DNA from: Curvibacter sp.
GTDB taxonomy: Bacteria; Pseudomonadota; Gammaproteobacteria; Burkholderiales; Burkholderiaceae_C
Length of the DNA stretch: 64,000 nt
Reading direction: 5' to 3'
NCBI GenBank assembly: GCA_020248905.1
Contig: JADCGR010000019.1
Location: 124,001 to 188,000, forward strand
Each line of letters begins with the position of its first letter. The stretch's first letter is position 1. This document shows, one piece after another, positions 41,254-50,383 of the stretch. Made by a program: the position numbers and the translations under genes. The notes under the pieces were generated by a model, which searched no databases, was not told the origin of the DNA, and saw only the letters and a program-made list of their open reading frames with translations.

Positions 41254-42159
41254 TCAGACCTCGCGCAGGGCCTGCCGCAGCTGCTCGCCCAGTTCAGGCT
41301 TGTGGGCGAAAGGGTCTGTGGGATTGCTCGCGAGTATCACGTCTTCCATACGAGTCTGCACCGAGGCAATCGCCTTGGGATGGCTGTAGATGTAGAACTG
41401 GCCATCGGCAACGGCCTGGAAGACCGCCTGCGCCACCTCTGCGGCGGTCACTTTGCCCGAGGACACTGCCTTGTCGCTCATCGCCTGCCCGATCAGCTGG
41501 CTGCGCGTGGGGCGGCCCGAAGCCAGTTCACCGGGCCGGTTGCGCTGGCTCTGGCTGATGCCCGTGGGAACGAAAAACGGGCAGAGCACGGAGGCGCCCA
41601 CCCGGTCCGTTACCAGGGCCAGGTCCTGGTACAGCGTCTCGCTCAGCGAGACTACCGCATGCTTGCTGACGTTGTACACCCCCATATTGGGTGCGTTGAG
41701 CAGTCCGGCCATGCTGGCCGTGTTGACGATGTGGCCGCGAAACGCGGCATCCTCTTGCGCCGCCTCCAGCATCATCGGCGTGAACAGGCGGACGCCATGA
41801 ATCACACCCCAGAGGTTCACGCCCAGCACCCAGCGCCAGTCCTGCACGGTGTTTTCCCAAACGAGTCCGCCTGCCCCAACACCGGCATTGTTGAAGACCA
41901 GGTGGGGTGCGCCGAAACGCTCGTGCGTGCGCTCGGCCAGATGCTCCATCTGCGCAGCGTCCGACACATCGAGTTGCTGCGCCAGCACCTGTACGCCCAG
42001 TGCCTGTACCTCTGCGGCGGCACGCGCCAGCGCATCCTGCTGCACGTCTGCGAGGACGAGATTCATGCCCATGCGCGCACCCAGACGTGCCATCTCGAGC
42101 CCGAAGCCCGAACCGGCGCCCGTGAGTACAGCGGTCTTGCCGGCAAAGTCCTTGATCAT
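41254..42159 (-). CDS. Short-chain dehydrogenase/reductase
   Basis: A 301-residue SDR. Cofactor motif TGAGSGFG, NNAGVGAGG, catalytic Ser in TASMAG, and YNVSKHAV (YxxxK). The D38 equivalent in LADVQQD suggests NAD preference. The C-terminal extension (FYIYSHPKAIASVQTRM) is common in SDRs next to acyl-CoA genes. It is the last gene of the lipid cluster on this strand and abuts the edge of the decayed island. Confidence 0.9.
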   Translation of the reverse strand: MIKDFAGKTAVLTGAGSGFGLEMARLGARMGMNLVLADVQQDALARAAAEVQALGVQVLAQQLDVSDAAQMEHLAERTHERFGAPHLVFNNAGVGAGGLVWENTVQDWRWVLGVNLWGVIHGVRLFTPMMLEAAQEDAAFRGHIVNTASMAGLLNAPNMGVYNVSKHAVVSLSETLYQDLALVTDRVGASVLCPFFVPTGISQSQRNRPGELASGRPTRSQLIGQAMSDKAVSSGKVTAAEVAQAVFQAVADGQFYIYSHPKAIASVQTRMEDVILASNPTDPFAHKPELGEQLRQALREV

Positions 42160-42330
42160 GCTTGCTCCTCGATACTGAAGTCGATGCCGCCCGAGGCTCG
42201 CTCGGTCTGAGCACTCTGGCCAGCATCTGCAGCCCGGCCAACCGCGCCCGAATGTCCAGCCGGTGGGTGATGCACGCCATCGCCTCGGCGCTTTGGACGT
42301 GGTGCCGGCTGCTCCACGGCGTTTGCCGCC

Positions 42331-43347
42331 CTAGATCAGCTTGACAAGCTGCTTGCCGAAGTTCTTGCCCTTGAGCAGGCCCAGGAAGGCCTCGGGCGCA
42401 GCGGCGATGCCCTGTGCCACGCTCTCACGGGGGCGAAGCTTGCCGGTGGCGACGAGCGCGCCTAGTTCCTTGAGCGCCTCGGGCCAGATCTCCATGTGCT
42501 CGCTGACGATGAACCCCTGCATCTTGAGGCGGCTGATCAGGATGAGCGCCGGATTGGCCAGCGGCAGCGGCTGACCGTCGTAGCCGGCGATCATGCCGCA
42601 GACCGCGATACGGCCAAAGGCGTTCATGCGCAGCAGCACGGCGTCGAGCACCATGCCGCCGACGTTTTCGAAGTGGCCGTCAATTCCATTCGGGCAGGCC
42701 TGCTTGAGTGCCTTGGACAGCGAGATCGCGTCCTTGTGCTGCTTGTAGTCGATGCAGGCATCGAAACCCAGCGCCTTGACCACGTAATCGCACTTGTCCT
42801 GACCGCCGGCAATGCCCACCACACGGCAACCACGTGCCTTGGCCAGCGCGCCGTACGCACTGCCTACGGCGCCCGCAGCCGCGCTGACCACCATGGTCTC
42901 GCCAGCCCTGGGCTCGATGATCTTTACCAGTCCATACCAGGCTGTCACCCCGGGCATACCCACAGCGCCCAGGTAGTGGCTCAAGGGCACATGGGTGGTG
43001 TCGACCTTGCGCACTGCCCCGGCCTGGTTGGCGTCGACCACGCTGTACTCCTGCCAGCCACCCATGCCCACCACCTTGTCACCCACGGCGAACTTGGGAT
43101 GGCGGCTTTCGGTCACTTCGCCGACCGTGCCGCCGATCATGACCTCCCCCAGGGGCTGCGGCTGCGCGTAGCTCTTGCTGTCGTTCATGCGGCCGCGCAT
43201 ATAGGGGTCGAGACTCAGGTAGTGATGACGCACCAGGACCTGTCCATCCTGGAGCGCAGGCGTCTGAGCAGTAATGAGCTTGAAGTTGCTGACGCTGGCC
43301 TCACCCACGGGGCGGCTGTCGAGCACGATCTGTTGGTTGCTGGGCAT
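42331..43347 (-). CDS. NADP-dependent oxidoreductase, zinc-independent MDR (CurA-like)
   Basis: A 338-residue medium-chain reductase lacking zinc ligands. LSLDPYMRGRMNDSKSYA, GGTVGEVTESRHPKF, AAGAVGSAYGALAKARGCRVVGIAGG (NADP motif) and FENVGG are typical of prostaglandin/leukotriene reductase and CurA-like double-bond reductases. It probably reduces an enoyl or enone intermediate within the lipid cluster. The 171 bp between it and the SDR gene contain nothing I can identify. Confidence 0.9.
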   Translation of the reverse strand: MPSNQQIVLDSRPVGEASVSNFKLITAQTPALQDGQVLVRHHYLSLDPYMRGRMNDSKSYAQPQPLGEVMIGGTVGEVTESRHPKFAVGDKVVGMGGWQEYSVVDANQAGAVRKVDTTHVPLSHYLGAVGMPGVTAWYGLVKIIEPRAGETMVVSAAAGAVGSAYGALAKARGCRVVGIAGGQDKCDYVVKALGFDACIDYKQHKDAISLSKALKQACPNGIDGHFENVGGMVLDAVLLRMNAFGRIAVCGMIAGYDGQPLPLANPALILISRLKMQGFIVSEHMEIWPEALKELGALVATGKLRPRESVAQGIAAAPEAFLGLLKGKNFGKQLVKLI

Positions 43348-43356
43348 ATTTTGTCC

Positions 43357-43791
43357 TCAGTTGGTGGAAATCACGTTGAGCGCCTGGTTGTCCTCGGGGC
43401 CCTCAGTCAGGCGCCTAACGTACTTGAAGGTGCCGGTGGCATGCGAGCAGGGCTTGCCTGCTGCGTCGAAAACCGTGGCCTCGGTGAAGGCCAGTGTGGC
43501 GGTGCGGTGAATCAGCCGGCCTCTAGCCGTGAGTCTGCCGCGTGCGGCTTGCATGAAGCTGGTCTTCATCTCGATGGTGACCACGCCGATCTCGGGCTGC
43601 ACGCTGCGCGCCGCAAAGGCCATGCTCACGTCCATCAGCGTCATGGTGGCGCCGCCGTGGATGACGGCAAAGCAATTGAGGTGCTCGGGCCGGGCCTCGT
43701 AGTGCACCTCGGATTCTCCACTCTCGAAGCGCTCTAGCGTGAAGCCGAGGTGGTCGATGAAAGGATTAAGCACCCCAAACGGAATCGACAT
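43357..43791 (-). CDS. PaaI-family hot-dog thioesterase
   Basis: A 144-residue thioesterase with HLNCFAVIHGGATMTLMDVSMAFAA (HGG and Asp motifs of the PaaI/YbdB type). It should hydrolyse acyl-CoA or aryl-CoA esters. It lies 9 bp from the CurA-like gene and 4 bp from the SDR gene, so it is embedded in the operon. Confidence 0.9.
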   Translation of the reverse strand: MSIPFGVLNPFIDHLGFTLERFESGESEVHYEARPEHLNCFAVIHGGATMTLMDVSMAFAARSVQPEIGVVTIEMKTSFMQAARGRLTARGRLIHRTATLAFTEATVFDAAGKPCSHATGTFKYVRRLTEGPEDNQALNVISTN

Positions 43792-43795
43792 GTCC

Positions 43796-44587
43796 TCAAC
43801 CTCCGGTCACACAGCTGACGCCGCCATCCACGGCCAGCCACTGACCCGTGATGTGCTTGCCGGCATCCGATGCGTAGAGCAGGCACAGGCCTTTGAGGTC
43901 CTCGTCGTCGCCCAGGCGCTGCAGCGGCGCGTGCTTCTTGAGTTCATCCACGCCCCAGGCCTCAAGGGTGCCGGCGGTCATGCGGCTCGGAAAGAAGCCC
44001 GGGCAGATGGCGTTGACGTTGATGCTGTACTTGCCCCACTCAGCCGCGAGCGCGCGCGTGAAGTTGATCACCGCGCCTTTGGAGGTGTTGTAGGCGATGG
44101 TGGTTAGCTGCGGCGGGTTGCCGCCCAGGCCGGCGATGGACGCAACGTTGATGATGCGGCCCTGCTTGCGTGGAATCATGCTCTTCTTGCCCACGACCTG
44201 GCTCAACAGGAAGTAGCCGCGGATGTTGAGGTTCATGACCTTGTCCCAGGCGGCAACCGGATGGTCTTCCGCCGGGGCGCCCCAGGCCGCGCCCGCATTG
44301 TTGACCAGGATGTCAATTTCGCCCATGCGCTGCAGGGTCTCGGCGGCGAGGCGATGAATGTCCTCCTCCCGGCCGCAATCGGCGGCAATCCAGCGCGCGT
44401 CAATGCCGGCCGCCTGCAGGTCGGCAACCGCCACCTCCAGCTCGTCGGCCTTGCGAGCGCTGATCATCACCCGGGCGCCCGCCTCGCCCAGCGCGTGCGC
44501 CAGTTGCAGGCCCAGGCCGCGGGAGCCGCCGGTGACCAGGGCTGTCTTGCCCTTCAGGTCAAAAAGTTGCTGGATGGTACGGGTCAT
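43796..44587 (-). CDS. SDR family oxidoreductase (FabG-like)
   Basis: A 263-residue classical SDR. TGGSRGLGLQLAHALGEAGA cofactor motif, NNAGAAWG, INVASIAGLGG (catalytic Ser), YNTSKGAVINFTRALAAEW (YxxxK), and NAICPGFFPSRMT. Such enzymes next to acyl-CoA dehydrogenase and thiolase genes usually handle 3-hydroxyacyl or 3-oxoacyl intermediates. Confidence 0.91.
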   Translation of the reverse strand: MTRTIQQLFDLKGKTALVTGGSRGLGLQLAHALGEAGARVMISARKADELEVAVADLQAAGIDARWIAADCGREEDIHRLAAETLQRMGEIDILVNNAGAAWGAPAEDHPVAAWDKVMNLNIRGYFLLSQVVGKKSMIPRKQGRIINVASIAGLGGNPPQLTTIAYNTSKGAVINFTRALAAEWGKYSINVNAICPGFFPSRMTAGTLEAWGVDELKKHAPLQRLGDDEDLKGLCLLYASDAGKHITGQWLAVDGGVSCVTGG

Positions 44588-44609
44588 GGTTCTGTCCTTG
44601 GTGTCTACT

Positions 44610-44804
44610 TCAGTTCATGCGGGAACGAATCCAGATCAGCAGCGCGCCCAGGGCGGCGACTACGGCGCCGCCGATCTGAAAAATGTCGCCAAGCGTGCGG
44701 TCCTGACGCTCCAGGAACATGCCGAGTACAAGGGTCAGCAGGCCCCCATAAATCAGGATCCAGGCCCAGCGTTCCACACGCAGTTTCTCGGTGTCGGTAG
44801 CCAT
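44610..44804 (-). CDS. Small two-helix membrane protein
   Basis: 64 residues. A short charged N-terminus is followed by two hydrophobic helices (AWILIYGGLLTLVLGMFL and IFQIGGAVVAALGALLIWI) with a charged turn between. The start ATG overlaps the acyl-CoA dehydrogenase stop as ATGA, so it is translationally coupled. Function unknown. Confidence 0.78.
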   Translation of the reverse strand: MATDTEKLRVERWAWILIYGGLLTLVLGMFLERQDRTLGDIFQIGGAVVAALGALLIWIRSRMN

Positions 44805-46627
44805 CAGAACGCCTCCTCGGGGAAATCCGCACACGTCATGTCACGGGATTCCACTACCTTAAGCCAGGCGCCGATTTTCGGCAATTCGTAGCGGAAGAAA
44901 TACTGGGCCGCAAGCAGGCGGCCATGCTGGCTGGCGTCGTGCGCTCCGGCGCGGGCAGCCAGTGCGACCTCCAGCCAGACCCACGCGAGCACCGTGTGCC
45001 CGAAGGCCTGAAGATAAGGCACGGCATTGGCCAGCGCCTCGCCAGGCTGGCCGGTGGACCAGGCCGCTTCCGTGGCGGCGCCAACCTGCTGCAGGGCCTG
45101 GCCCAGCTGGGCCGCATGGAGCGCCAGCTCTGTCTGCTTGTGCGCGCGGGCGATGGTGGCCATCATGCGTGCAGCGAGCAACTTTAGCCCCCGGCCCTCC
45201 TCCATCAGCACCTTGCGGCCCAGCAGGTCCAGTGCCTGGATGCCGTGCGTGCCCTCGTGGATCATGTTGAGGCGGTTGTCGCGCCAGTACTGCTCCACCG
45301 GGAAGTCACGCGTGTAGCCATAGCCGCCATGAATCTGGATGGCCAGGGAATTGGCCTCCAGACACCATTCACTCGGCCAGCTCTTGGCAATCGGCGTCAG
45401 CACCTCCAGCAGCAGACGCGCCTCGTCTGCCGCCTCAGGCGTGCCAGTGTGGTGCTCATCGACTAGGCGCGCGCAGTACAACTGCAGTGCCAGAGCTCCC
45501 TCGCACCAGGACTTTTGCGCCAGCAGCATGCGCTTGATATCCGCGTGCTCGACGATGCGGATCTGTGGCTGCGTCGGATCCTTTCCATCGGGCCCGATCG
45601 GCCGGCCCTGTGCCCGGTTCCTGGCGTAATCCAGGCTGGCCTGATAACCGGCCATGCCCAGCATGGTGGCCGCCATACCGATGCCGATGCGCGCCTCGTT
45701 CATCATGTGGAACATGCAGCGCAGGCCCTGGCCGGGCTCGCCCACACGATACCCGATGGCACCTGACGCACCGCGCACCGGATACTTGCCCTCACCGAAG
45801 TTGAGCAGGGTGTTGGTGGTGCCGCGCCAGCCGCATTTGTGGTTCAGACCGGCCAGCGCGACATCGTTACGCTCACCCGTGAGCTGCCCCTGCGTGTCCA
45901 CCAGCTTCTTGGGCACGATGAAAAGCGAAATACCCCGCGTGCCCGGCACATGCTTGCCATCGGGACCGGGGATTTTGCCCAGCACAAGGTGGATGATGTT
46001 TTCGGTCAGCTCATGCTCGCCGGCCGAGATCCACATCTTGTTGCCCTTGAGGCGGTAACGCGGCCCGAGCAGGTCGTTTTCGAAATCAGCGCCATCAGGC
46101 ACGGCGCGGGTGGCGATATCGCTCAAGGAGGAGCCAGCCTGCGGTTCGGAGAGGCACATGGTCCCCGAGAAGCGGCCGGCGAACTCGTTCTTCGCGAAGA
46201 CCTCTTTCTGCAGTTCGGTGCCGTGCGCCATCAGCAGGTTGGCATTGCCCGAGGTCAACAGCCCCGAGCCGATGCTGGCCGAGGCCATGGCGAAGAAGGA
46301 ATTGGCGGCCGCCTCCACCGTGTAGGGCAGTTGCATGCCACCCATCTCGTAGTCTTGGGCGGCACTGAGCATGCCCGACTCAGCATAGGCCTTTTGCGCT
46401 TCGTGCGTGGCCCGGGGAAGGATCACCTTCTCACCGTCCACGCGCGGCTCCTCAGTGTCTACCGTGCGGTTGAACGGCGCGTACTTCTCCCGTGCGATGC
46501 GCTCGCAGGTGTCAAGCACCGCGTCAAAAGTTTCGCGGCTGTGATCGGAGAAACGCGCGCGCTGGTTCAGGGAATCGGCGCCAAGCCACTGGTAGAGTAG
46601 GAATTCCAGCGTCTTTCGATAGCTCAT
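44804..46627 (-). CDS. Acyl-CoA dehydrogenase (600-residue class)
   Basis: A 607-residue flavoenzyme that oxidises acyl-CoA to enoyl-CoA and passes electrons to ETF. GTMCLSEPQAGSSLSD (FAD/substrate loop), KMWISAGEHELTENI, and the C-terminal region with QIHGGYGYTRDFPVEQYWRDNR and the extra helical domain of long-form enzymes. A large gap with two paired hairpins (46663-46842) separates it from the thiolase gene upstream. Confidence 0.94.
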   Translation of the reverse strand: MSYRKTLEFLLYQWLGADSLNQRARFSDHSRETFDAVLDTCERIAREKYAPFNRTVDTEEPRVDGEKVILPRATHEAQKAYAESGMLSAAQDYEMGGMQLPYTVEAAANSFFAMASASIGSGLLTSGNANLLMAHGTELQKEVFAKNEFAGRFSGTMCLSEPQAGSSLSDIATRAVPDGADFENDLLGPRYRLKGNKMWISAGEHELTENIIHLVLGKIPGPDGKHVPGTRGISLFIVPKKLVDTQGQLTGERNDVALAGLNHKCGWRGTTNTLLNFGEGKYPVRGASGAIGYRVGEPGQGLRCMFHMMNEARIGIGMAATMLGMAGYQASLDYARNRAQGRPIGPDGKDPTQPQIRIVEHADIKRMLLAQKSWCEGALALQLYCARLVDEHHTGTPEAADEARLLLEVLTPIAKSWPSEWCLEANSLAIQIHGGYGYTRDFPVEQYWRDNRLNMIHEGTHGIQALDLLGRKVLMEEGRGLKLLAARMMATIARAHKQTELALHAAQLGQALQQVGAATEAAWSTGQPGEALANAVPYLQAFGHTVLAWVWLEVALAARAGAHDASQHGRLLAAQYFFRYELPKIGAWLKVVESRDMTCADFPEEAF

Positions 46628-46662
46628 GGTGCACTTACAGTTTCAGTGATGGCCTTGTTGTC

Positions 46663-46733
46663 AGGAGGATGGGGTCTGCCGCGCTCCTCATGTTGCGAGC
46701 AAAAACCGTCACCTCGGCAGACCCCATCCTCCT
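46663..46733. ncRNA. Stem-loop 1 of a complementary-loop pair
   Basis: A perfect 19-bp stem (46663-46681 with 46715-46733; arm starts AGGAGGATGGGG) encloses a 33-base loop. The loop holds GCTCCTCATGTTGCGAGC at 46683-46700, whose ends (GCTC/GAGC) can pair again. It lies between thiolase and acyl-CoA dehydrogenase genes and has no T tract on either side. Confidence 0.5.
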
Positions 46734-46774
46734 CCCCCGCCTTGCTGCTGCGGGAGAAAACAGGTGCGCTGCCC

Positions 46775-46842
46775 AGGCATAAGGGCTCAGGGGCGGAATT
46801 TGTGCTCGCACCATGAGGAGCCGCCCCTGAGTCTGTATGCCT
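46775..46842. ncRNA. Stem-loop 2 of a complementary-loop pair
   Basis: An inner 11-bp stem (CTCAGGGGCGG at 46786-46796 with CCGCCCCTGAG at 46821-46831) and an outer 7-bp stem (AGGCATA at 46775-46781 with TATGCCT at 46836-46842). The loop region 46799-46821 is the reverse complement, 21 of 23 bases, of the loop of stem-loop 1. The stems themselves differ in sequence. Confidence 0.5.
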
Positions 46843-46864
46843 GAATTGACGGAGGCAAGCTAAC

Positions 46865-46885
46865 AGGTCTTGTCTTACAAGACCT
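46865..46885 (-). repeat. Hairpin across the thiolase stop codon
   Basis: AGGTCTTGT (46865-46873) pairs perfectly with ACAAGACCT (46877-46885) around a 3-base loop; the TAA stop lies in the loop and stem edge. There is no T tract, so termination by the intrinsic mechanism is not indicated. Confidence 0.6.
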
Positions 46886-48050
46886 CGAAAACTCCAGCCG
46901 CACCCATGCCGCCGCCGATGCACATGGTGACCATGACGCGCTTGGCGCCACGGCGTTTGCCCTCAATCAGCGCATGGCCGGTGAGGCGCTGGCCGCTGAC
47001 GCCATAGGGATGACCCACCGCAATCGCGCCGCCATTCACGTTGAGCCGGTCGGCCGGGATGCCCAGCTTGTCACGGCAGTAGAGCACCTGCACCGCGAAA
47101 GCCTCGTTCAGCTCCCAAAGGTCGATGTCCGAGACCTTGAGCCCCAGGCGATTGAGTACTTTGGGAACGGCAAAGACCGGACCAATGCCCATTTCGTCCG
47201 GCTCGCAGCCCGCCACGGCAAAGCCCAGGAAGCGGCCCAGGGGCTTAAGGCCACGTTTGCCCGCGAGCTCTTCGCTCATGACCACACAGGCGCCCGCGCC
47301 GTCCGAGAACTGGCTGGCGTTGCCAGCCGAGATCACCCCGCCGGGAATGGCGGGCTTGATGCCGCTGATACCTTCCTTGGTCGTACCCTCACGCAGACCT
47401 TCGTCGGCGCTGACCGTGACCTTCCGGCTGATGAGCCCCAGGGTCTTGTCGGCCACGCCAGCGGTGACCGTAATGGGCGCGATCTCGGTGTTGAACAAGC
47501 CGGCGGCCTGTGCGGCACAGGCTTTTTGCTGGCTCGCGGCACCATACGCGTCCATGGCATCGCGGCCGATGTTGTAGCGTTTGGCGACCTGCTCGGCGGT
47601 CTGCAGCATGTTCCAGTAGATCTCGGGCTTGGCCTTGAGCAGGGCCGGATCAGTGATCATGTGACGGTTGGCTTCGTTCTGAACACAGGAGATGCTCTCC
47701 ACACCGCCGGCGACGTAAACCTCGCCCTCCCCTGAGATGATGCGCTGGGCTGCGGTGGCAATAGTCTGCAGGCCTGAGGAGCAAAACCGGTTGATGGTCA
47801 TACCCGACACCGTGACCGGGCAGCCGGCGGCCAGTGCGATTTGCCGCGCGATGTTGGAGCCGGTCGCGCCTTCGGGGGTGGCGCAGCCCATGATCACGTC
47901 ATCGACTTCGGCGGCTTCAATGCCAGCGCGTTGGATGGCGTGCTGAACAGCGTGGCCACCGAGCGTGGCGCCATGGGTCATGTTGAAAGCGCCCTTCCAG
48001 CTCTTGGCCAGAGGGGTGCGGGCGGTGGAAACGATAACGGCAGATGTCAT
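46875..48050 (-). CDS. Acetyl-CoA C-acyltransferase (thiolase)
   Basis: A 391-residue thiolase that cleaves 3-oxoacyl-CoA. Nucleophile Cys in [16 protein letters not shown], then [22 protein letters not shown], the NEAFA motif ([10 protein letters not shown]), [16 protein letters not shown] and the C-terminal MCIGGGMG with the second Cys. It pairs with the downstream-named bifunctional enzyme as a FadA-like partner for beta-oxidation. Confidence 0.95.
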   Translation of the reverse strand: MTSAVIVSTARTPLAKSWKGAFNMTHGATLGGHAVQHAIQRAGIEAAEVDDVIMGCATPEGATGSNIARQIALAAGCPVTVSGMTINRFCSSGLQTIATAAQRIISGEGEVYVAGGVESISCVQNEANRHMITDPALLKAKPEIYWNMLQTAEQVAKRYNIGRDAMDAYGAASQQKACAAQAAGLFNTEIAPITVTAGVADKTLGLISRKVTVSADEGLREGTTKEGISGIKPAIPGGVISAGNASQFSDGAGACVVMSEELAGKRGLKPLGRFLGFAVAGCEPDEMGIGPVFAVPKVLNRLGLKVSDIDLWELNEAFAVQVLYCRDKLGIPADRLNVNGGAIAVGHPYGVSGQRLTGHALIEGKRRGAKRVMVTMCIGGGMGAAGVFEVL

Positions 48051-48082
48051 GGTAGAAATCCTCTGAAGGGAGATGGGCGTTG

Positions 48083-48117
48083 GGCGTCGGGCGTTGTGAA
48101 TTCAGCGTCGGGCGTCA
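48083..48117 (-). repeat. Short degenerate tandem repeat (GGGCGT units)
   Basis: In the 108-bp gap between thiolase and the bifunctional enzyme gene, GGGCGT-type units recur about every 7 bases (GGGCGTTGGGCGTCGGGCGT), then again after a GAATTC spacer. It encodes nothing recognisable and resembles the hairpin repeat after infB. Confidence 0.5.
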
Positions 48118-48158
48118 GGGGAAGGTCGGTCTGAACGCGCAACGCCCCACGCTTATCC

Positions 48159-50258
48159 TCAGTTAAACGTCCTGCCCTCAGCCACCAGCCGGGCCAGGAG
48201 TGGCGCAGGTTGCCAGAACTTGGCGTCATCCAGCGGGTTCTGGGCAAAGCGCTTCATGCTCTGGGCCACGTTGAAGAGGCCCACGGTGTCGGCGTATTGC
48301 ATGGGGCCGCCGCAGTGCAGCGGGAAACCATAGCCGGTGAGGTAGACCATGTCGATGTCGCTGGCACGCGAGGCAATGCCTTCCTCCAGGATGTGCGCGG
48401 CCTCGTTGACGAGCGAATACACCAGGCGCTGCACGATCTCCTCGTCGCTGATCTTGCGCGGGATGATGCCAAGCTCCTTGCGGTGCTTCTCGATCATGTC
48501 GACCACGAGCTGGCTCGGGATGGCGTCGCGCTTGCCTGGTCTGTAGTCATACCAGCCGGCGCCCGTCTTCTGGCCAAAGCGGCCCAGTTCGCACAGCAGG
48601 TCGGCGGTCTTGCTGTACTTCATGCCCGGCTTTTCCACGTAGCGGCGCTTGCGGATGGCCCAGCCGATATCGTTGCCCGCGAGGTCACCCATACGGAACG
48701 GGCCCATGGCGAAGCCGAACTTTTCGATCGCCTTGTCGACTTGCTCGGGGGTGCAGCCTTCTTCGAGCAGGAAACCGGCCTGCCGGCTGTACTGCTCGAT
48801 CATGCGATTGCCGATGAAACCGTCGCAGACACCCGAGACCACGGCCGTTTTCTTGATGGTCTTGGCCACGGCCATGACCGTGGCCAGCACGTCCTTGGCC
48901 GTCTTCTCGCCGCGCACCACTTCCAGCAGCTTCATGACGTTGGCCGGGCTGAAGAAATGCAGGCCTACCACATCCTGCGGACGCTTCGTGAAGGACGCTA
49001 TCTTGTTGACGTCCAGGGTCGAGGTGTTGGAAGCGAGGATGGCGCCCTTCTTCATCACTTCGTCGAGCTTCTTGAACACCGCTTCCTTGACGCCCATTTC
49101 CTCGAACACGGCCTCGATCACGAGGTCTGAGTCTTTCAGGTCCGCGTACTCCAGGGTCGTGGACAGCAGGGCCATGCGCTGCTCGTACTTGTCCTGCTTG
49201 AGCTTGCCCTTGCCCACCTGGGCTTCGTAGTTCTTGCGGATGGTCGCGATGCCGCGGTCCAGCGCCTCCTGCTTCATCTCCAGCATCGTCACCGGAATGC
49301 CTGCATTGAGGAAGTTCATGGTGATGCCGCCGCCCATGGTGCCGGCGCCAATCACAGCCACCGACTGGATCGAGCGCTTCGGCGTGTCTTGCGGCACATC
49401 GGGAATCTTGGAGGCGGCGCGCTCGGCGGCGAAGATGTGGCGCAGAGCGCGGCACTCGGGCGTCCACATCAGGTTGATGAAGATCTCGCGCTCGTAGGCC
49501 AGGCCCTCGTCGAACTTCTTCTTCGTGGCAGCTTCCACAGCGTCCACGCACTTGAGTGGAGCCGGAAAATTCTTGCTCATGCTTCCCACCATATTGCGGG
49601 TGAACTGGAAGTATGCATCCCCCTGCGGGTGCAGGGCCTTGAGCTTGCGCACCAGGGGCAGCGGGCGCAAGTCTGCCTTTTCGCGTGCCAGAGCCACGGC
49701 CTCGTCCATAAGGCTGTCGGCGGACGCCGCCATCTTGTCGAAGAGCTTCTGGCCCGGCAGCTGGGCCAGCATCTCGGCTGGCACCGGCTCGCCGCTGACG
49801 ATCATGTTCAGGGCCGCCTCCACACCGATCGCGCGCGGCAGGCGCTGCGTGCCGCCGGCGCCAGGGATGAGCCCGAGCTTCACCTCGGGCAGCGCCACCT
49901 TGCAGCCGGGTGCGCCCACGCGGTAGTGGCAGCCCAGCGCCAGCTCCAGGCCGCCGCCCATGGCGACGCTGTGCACCGCAGCGACCACGGGCTTGGTCGA
50001 GTTCTCGATCGCGAGGATCACGCTGAGCAAATTGGGCTCGGCCAGGGCCTTGGGGCTGCCGAACTCTTTGATATCGGCCCCGCCCGAGAAAGCCTTGCCG
50101 GCACCCGTGATCACGATGGCTCTTACGCCGGGCTCAGCATTGGCGCGCTCCAGCGCGTCGGCAATGCCTTTGCGGGTCTCATAGCCCAGGCCGTTGACCG
50201 GCGGGTTGTTCAGCGTGATCACGGCAACGTCGCCGTGCAGCTTGTATTCAGCGCTCAT
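48159..50258 (-). CDS. 3-hydroxyacyl-CoA dehydrogenase/enoyl-CoA hydratase (FadB/FadJ type)
   Basis: A bifunctional enzyme of about 699 residues. The N-terminal crotonase domain has AGKAFSGGADIKEFG and SVAMGGGLELALGCHYRVG with EVKLGLIPGAGGTQRLPR. The NAD-binding dehydrogenase domain follows (VAVIGAGTMGGGITMNFLNAG, catalytic HFFSPANVMKLLEVV, GFIGNRM). It hydrates enoyl-CoA and oxidises the 3-hydroxyacyl-CoA. The start MSAEYKLHGD at 50258 is preferred. A TetR-type palindrome lies about 26 bp upstream. Confidence 0.95.
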   Translation of the reverse strand: MSAEYKLHGDVAVITLNNPPVNGLGYETRKGIADALERANAEPGVRAIVITGAGKAFSGGADIKEFGSPKALAEPNLLSVILAIENSTKPVVAAVHSVAMGGGLELALGCHYRVGAPGCKVALPEVKLGLIPGAGGTQRLPRAIGVEAALNMIVSGEPVPAEMLAQLPGQKLFDKMAASADSLMDEAVALAREKADLRPLPLVRKLKALHPQGDAYFQFTRNMVGSMSKNFPAPLKCVDAVEAATKKKFDEGLAYEREIFINLMWTPECRALRHIFAAERAASKIPDVPQDTPKRSIQSVAVIGAGTMGGGITMNFLNAGIPVTMLEMKQEALDRGIATIRKNYEAQVGKGKLKQDKYEQRMALLSTTLEYADLKDSDLVIEAVFEEMGVKEAVFKKLDEVMKKGAILASNTSTLDVNKIASFTKRPQDVVGLHFFSPANVMKLLEVVRGEKTAKDVLATVMAVAKTIKKTAVVSGVCDGFIGNRMIEQYSRQAGFLLEEGCTPEQVDKAIEKFGFAMGPFRMGDLAGNDIGWAIRKRRYVEKPGMKYSKTADLLCELGRFGQKTGAGWYDYRPGKRDAIPSQLVVDMIEKHRKELGIIPRKISDEEIVQRLVYSLVNEAAHILEEGIASRASDIDMVYLTGYGFPLHCGGPMQYADTVGLFNVAQSMKRFAQNPLDDAKFWQPAPLLARLVAEGRTFN

Positions 50259-50283
50259 GACTTGGATTCCCATGGGTGGTTCA

Positions 50284-50307
50284 AAAATAGAACGGTCGTT
50301 CGATTTT
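50284..50307. promoter_or_regulatory. Palindromic operator candidate (TetR/AcrR type) before the lipid operon
   Basis: Arms AAAATAGAACG (50284-50294) and CGTTCGATTTT (50297-50307) flank GT; 10 of 11 positions are complementary. GAACG-GT-CGTTC in the centre is perfect. It sits between livF's end and the start of the bifunctional enzyme gene, where a fatty-acid-responsive TetR-family repressor would bind. No TetR gene is in the window. Confidence 0.55.
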
Positions 50308-50383
50308 CGATTCTAATGTGTTCATGCGGGCCCGCAACGCGTGCTTGTCACGGCTGGGACAAGCACGCCGCGAGGCGTACCCC

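Noticed and set aside
46663-46885. Standard intrinsic terminators for thiolase or acyl-CoA dehydrogenase
   Set aside because: None of the hairpins there is followed by a T tract on the relevant strand.
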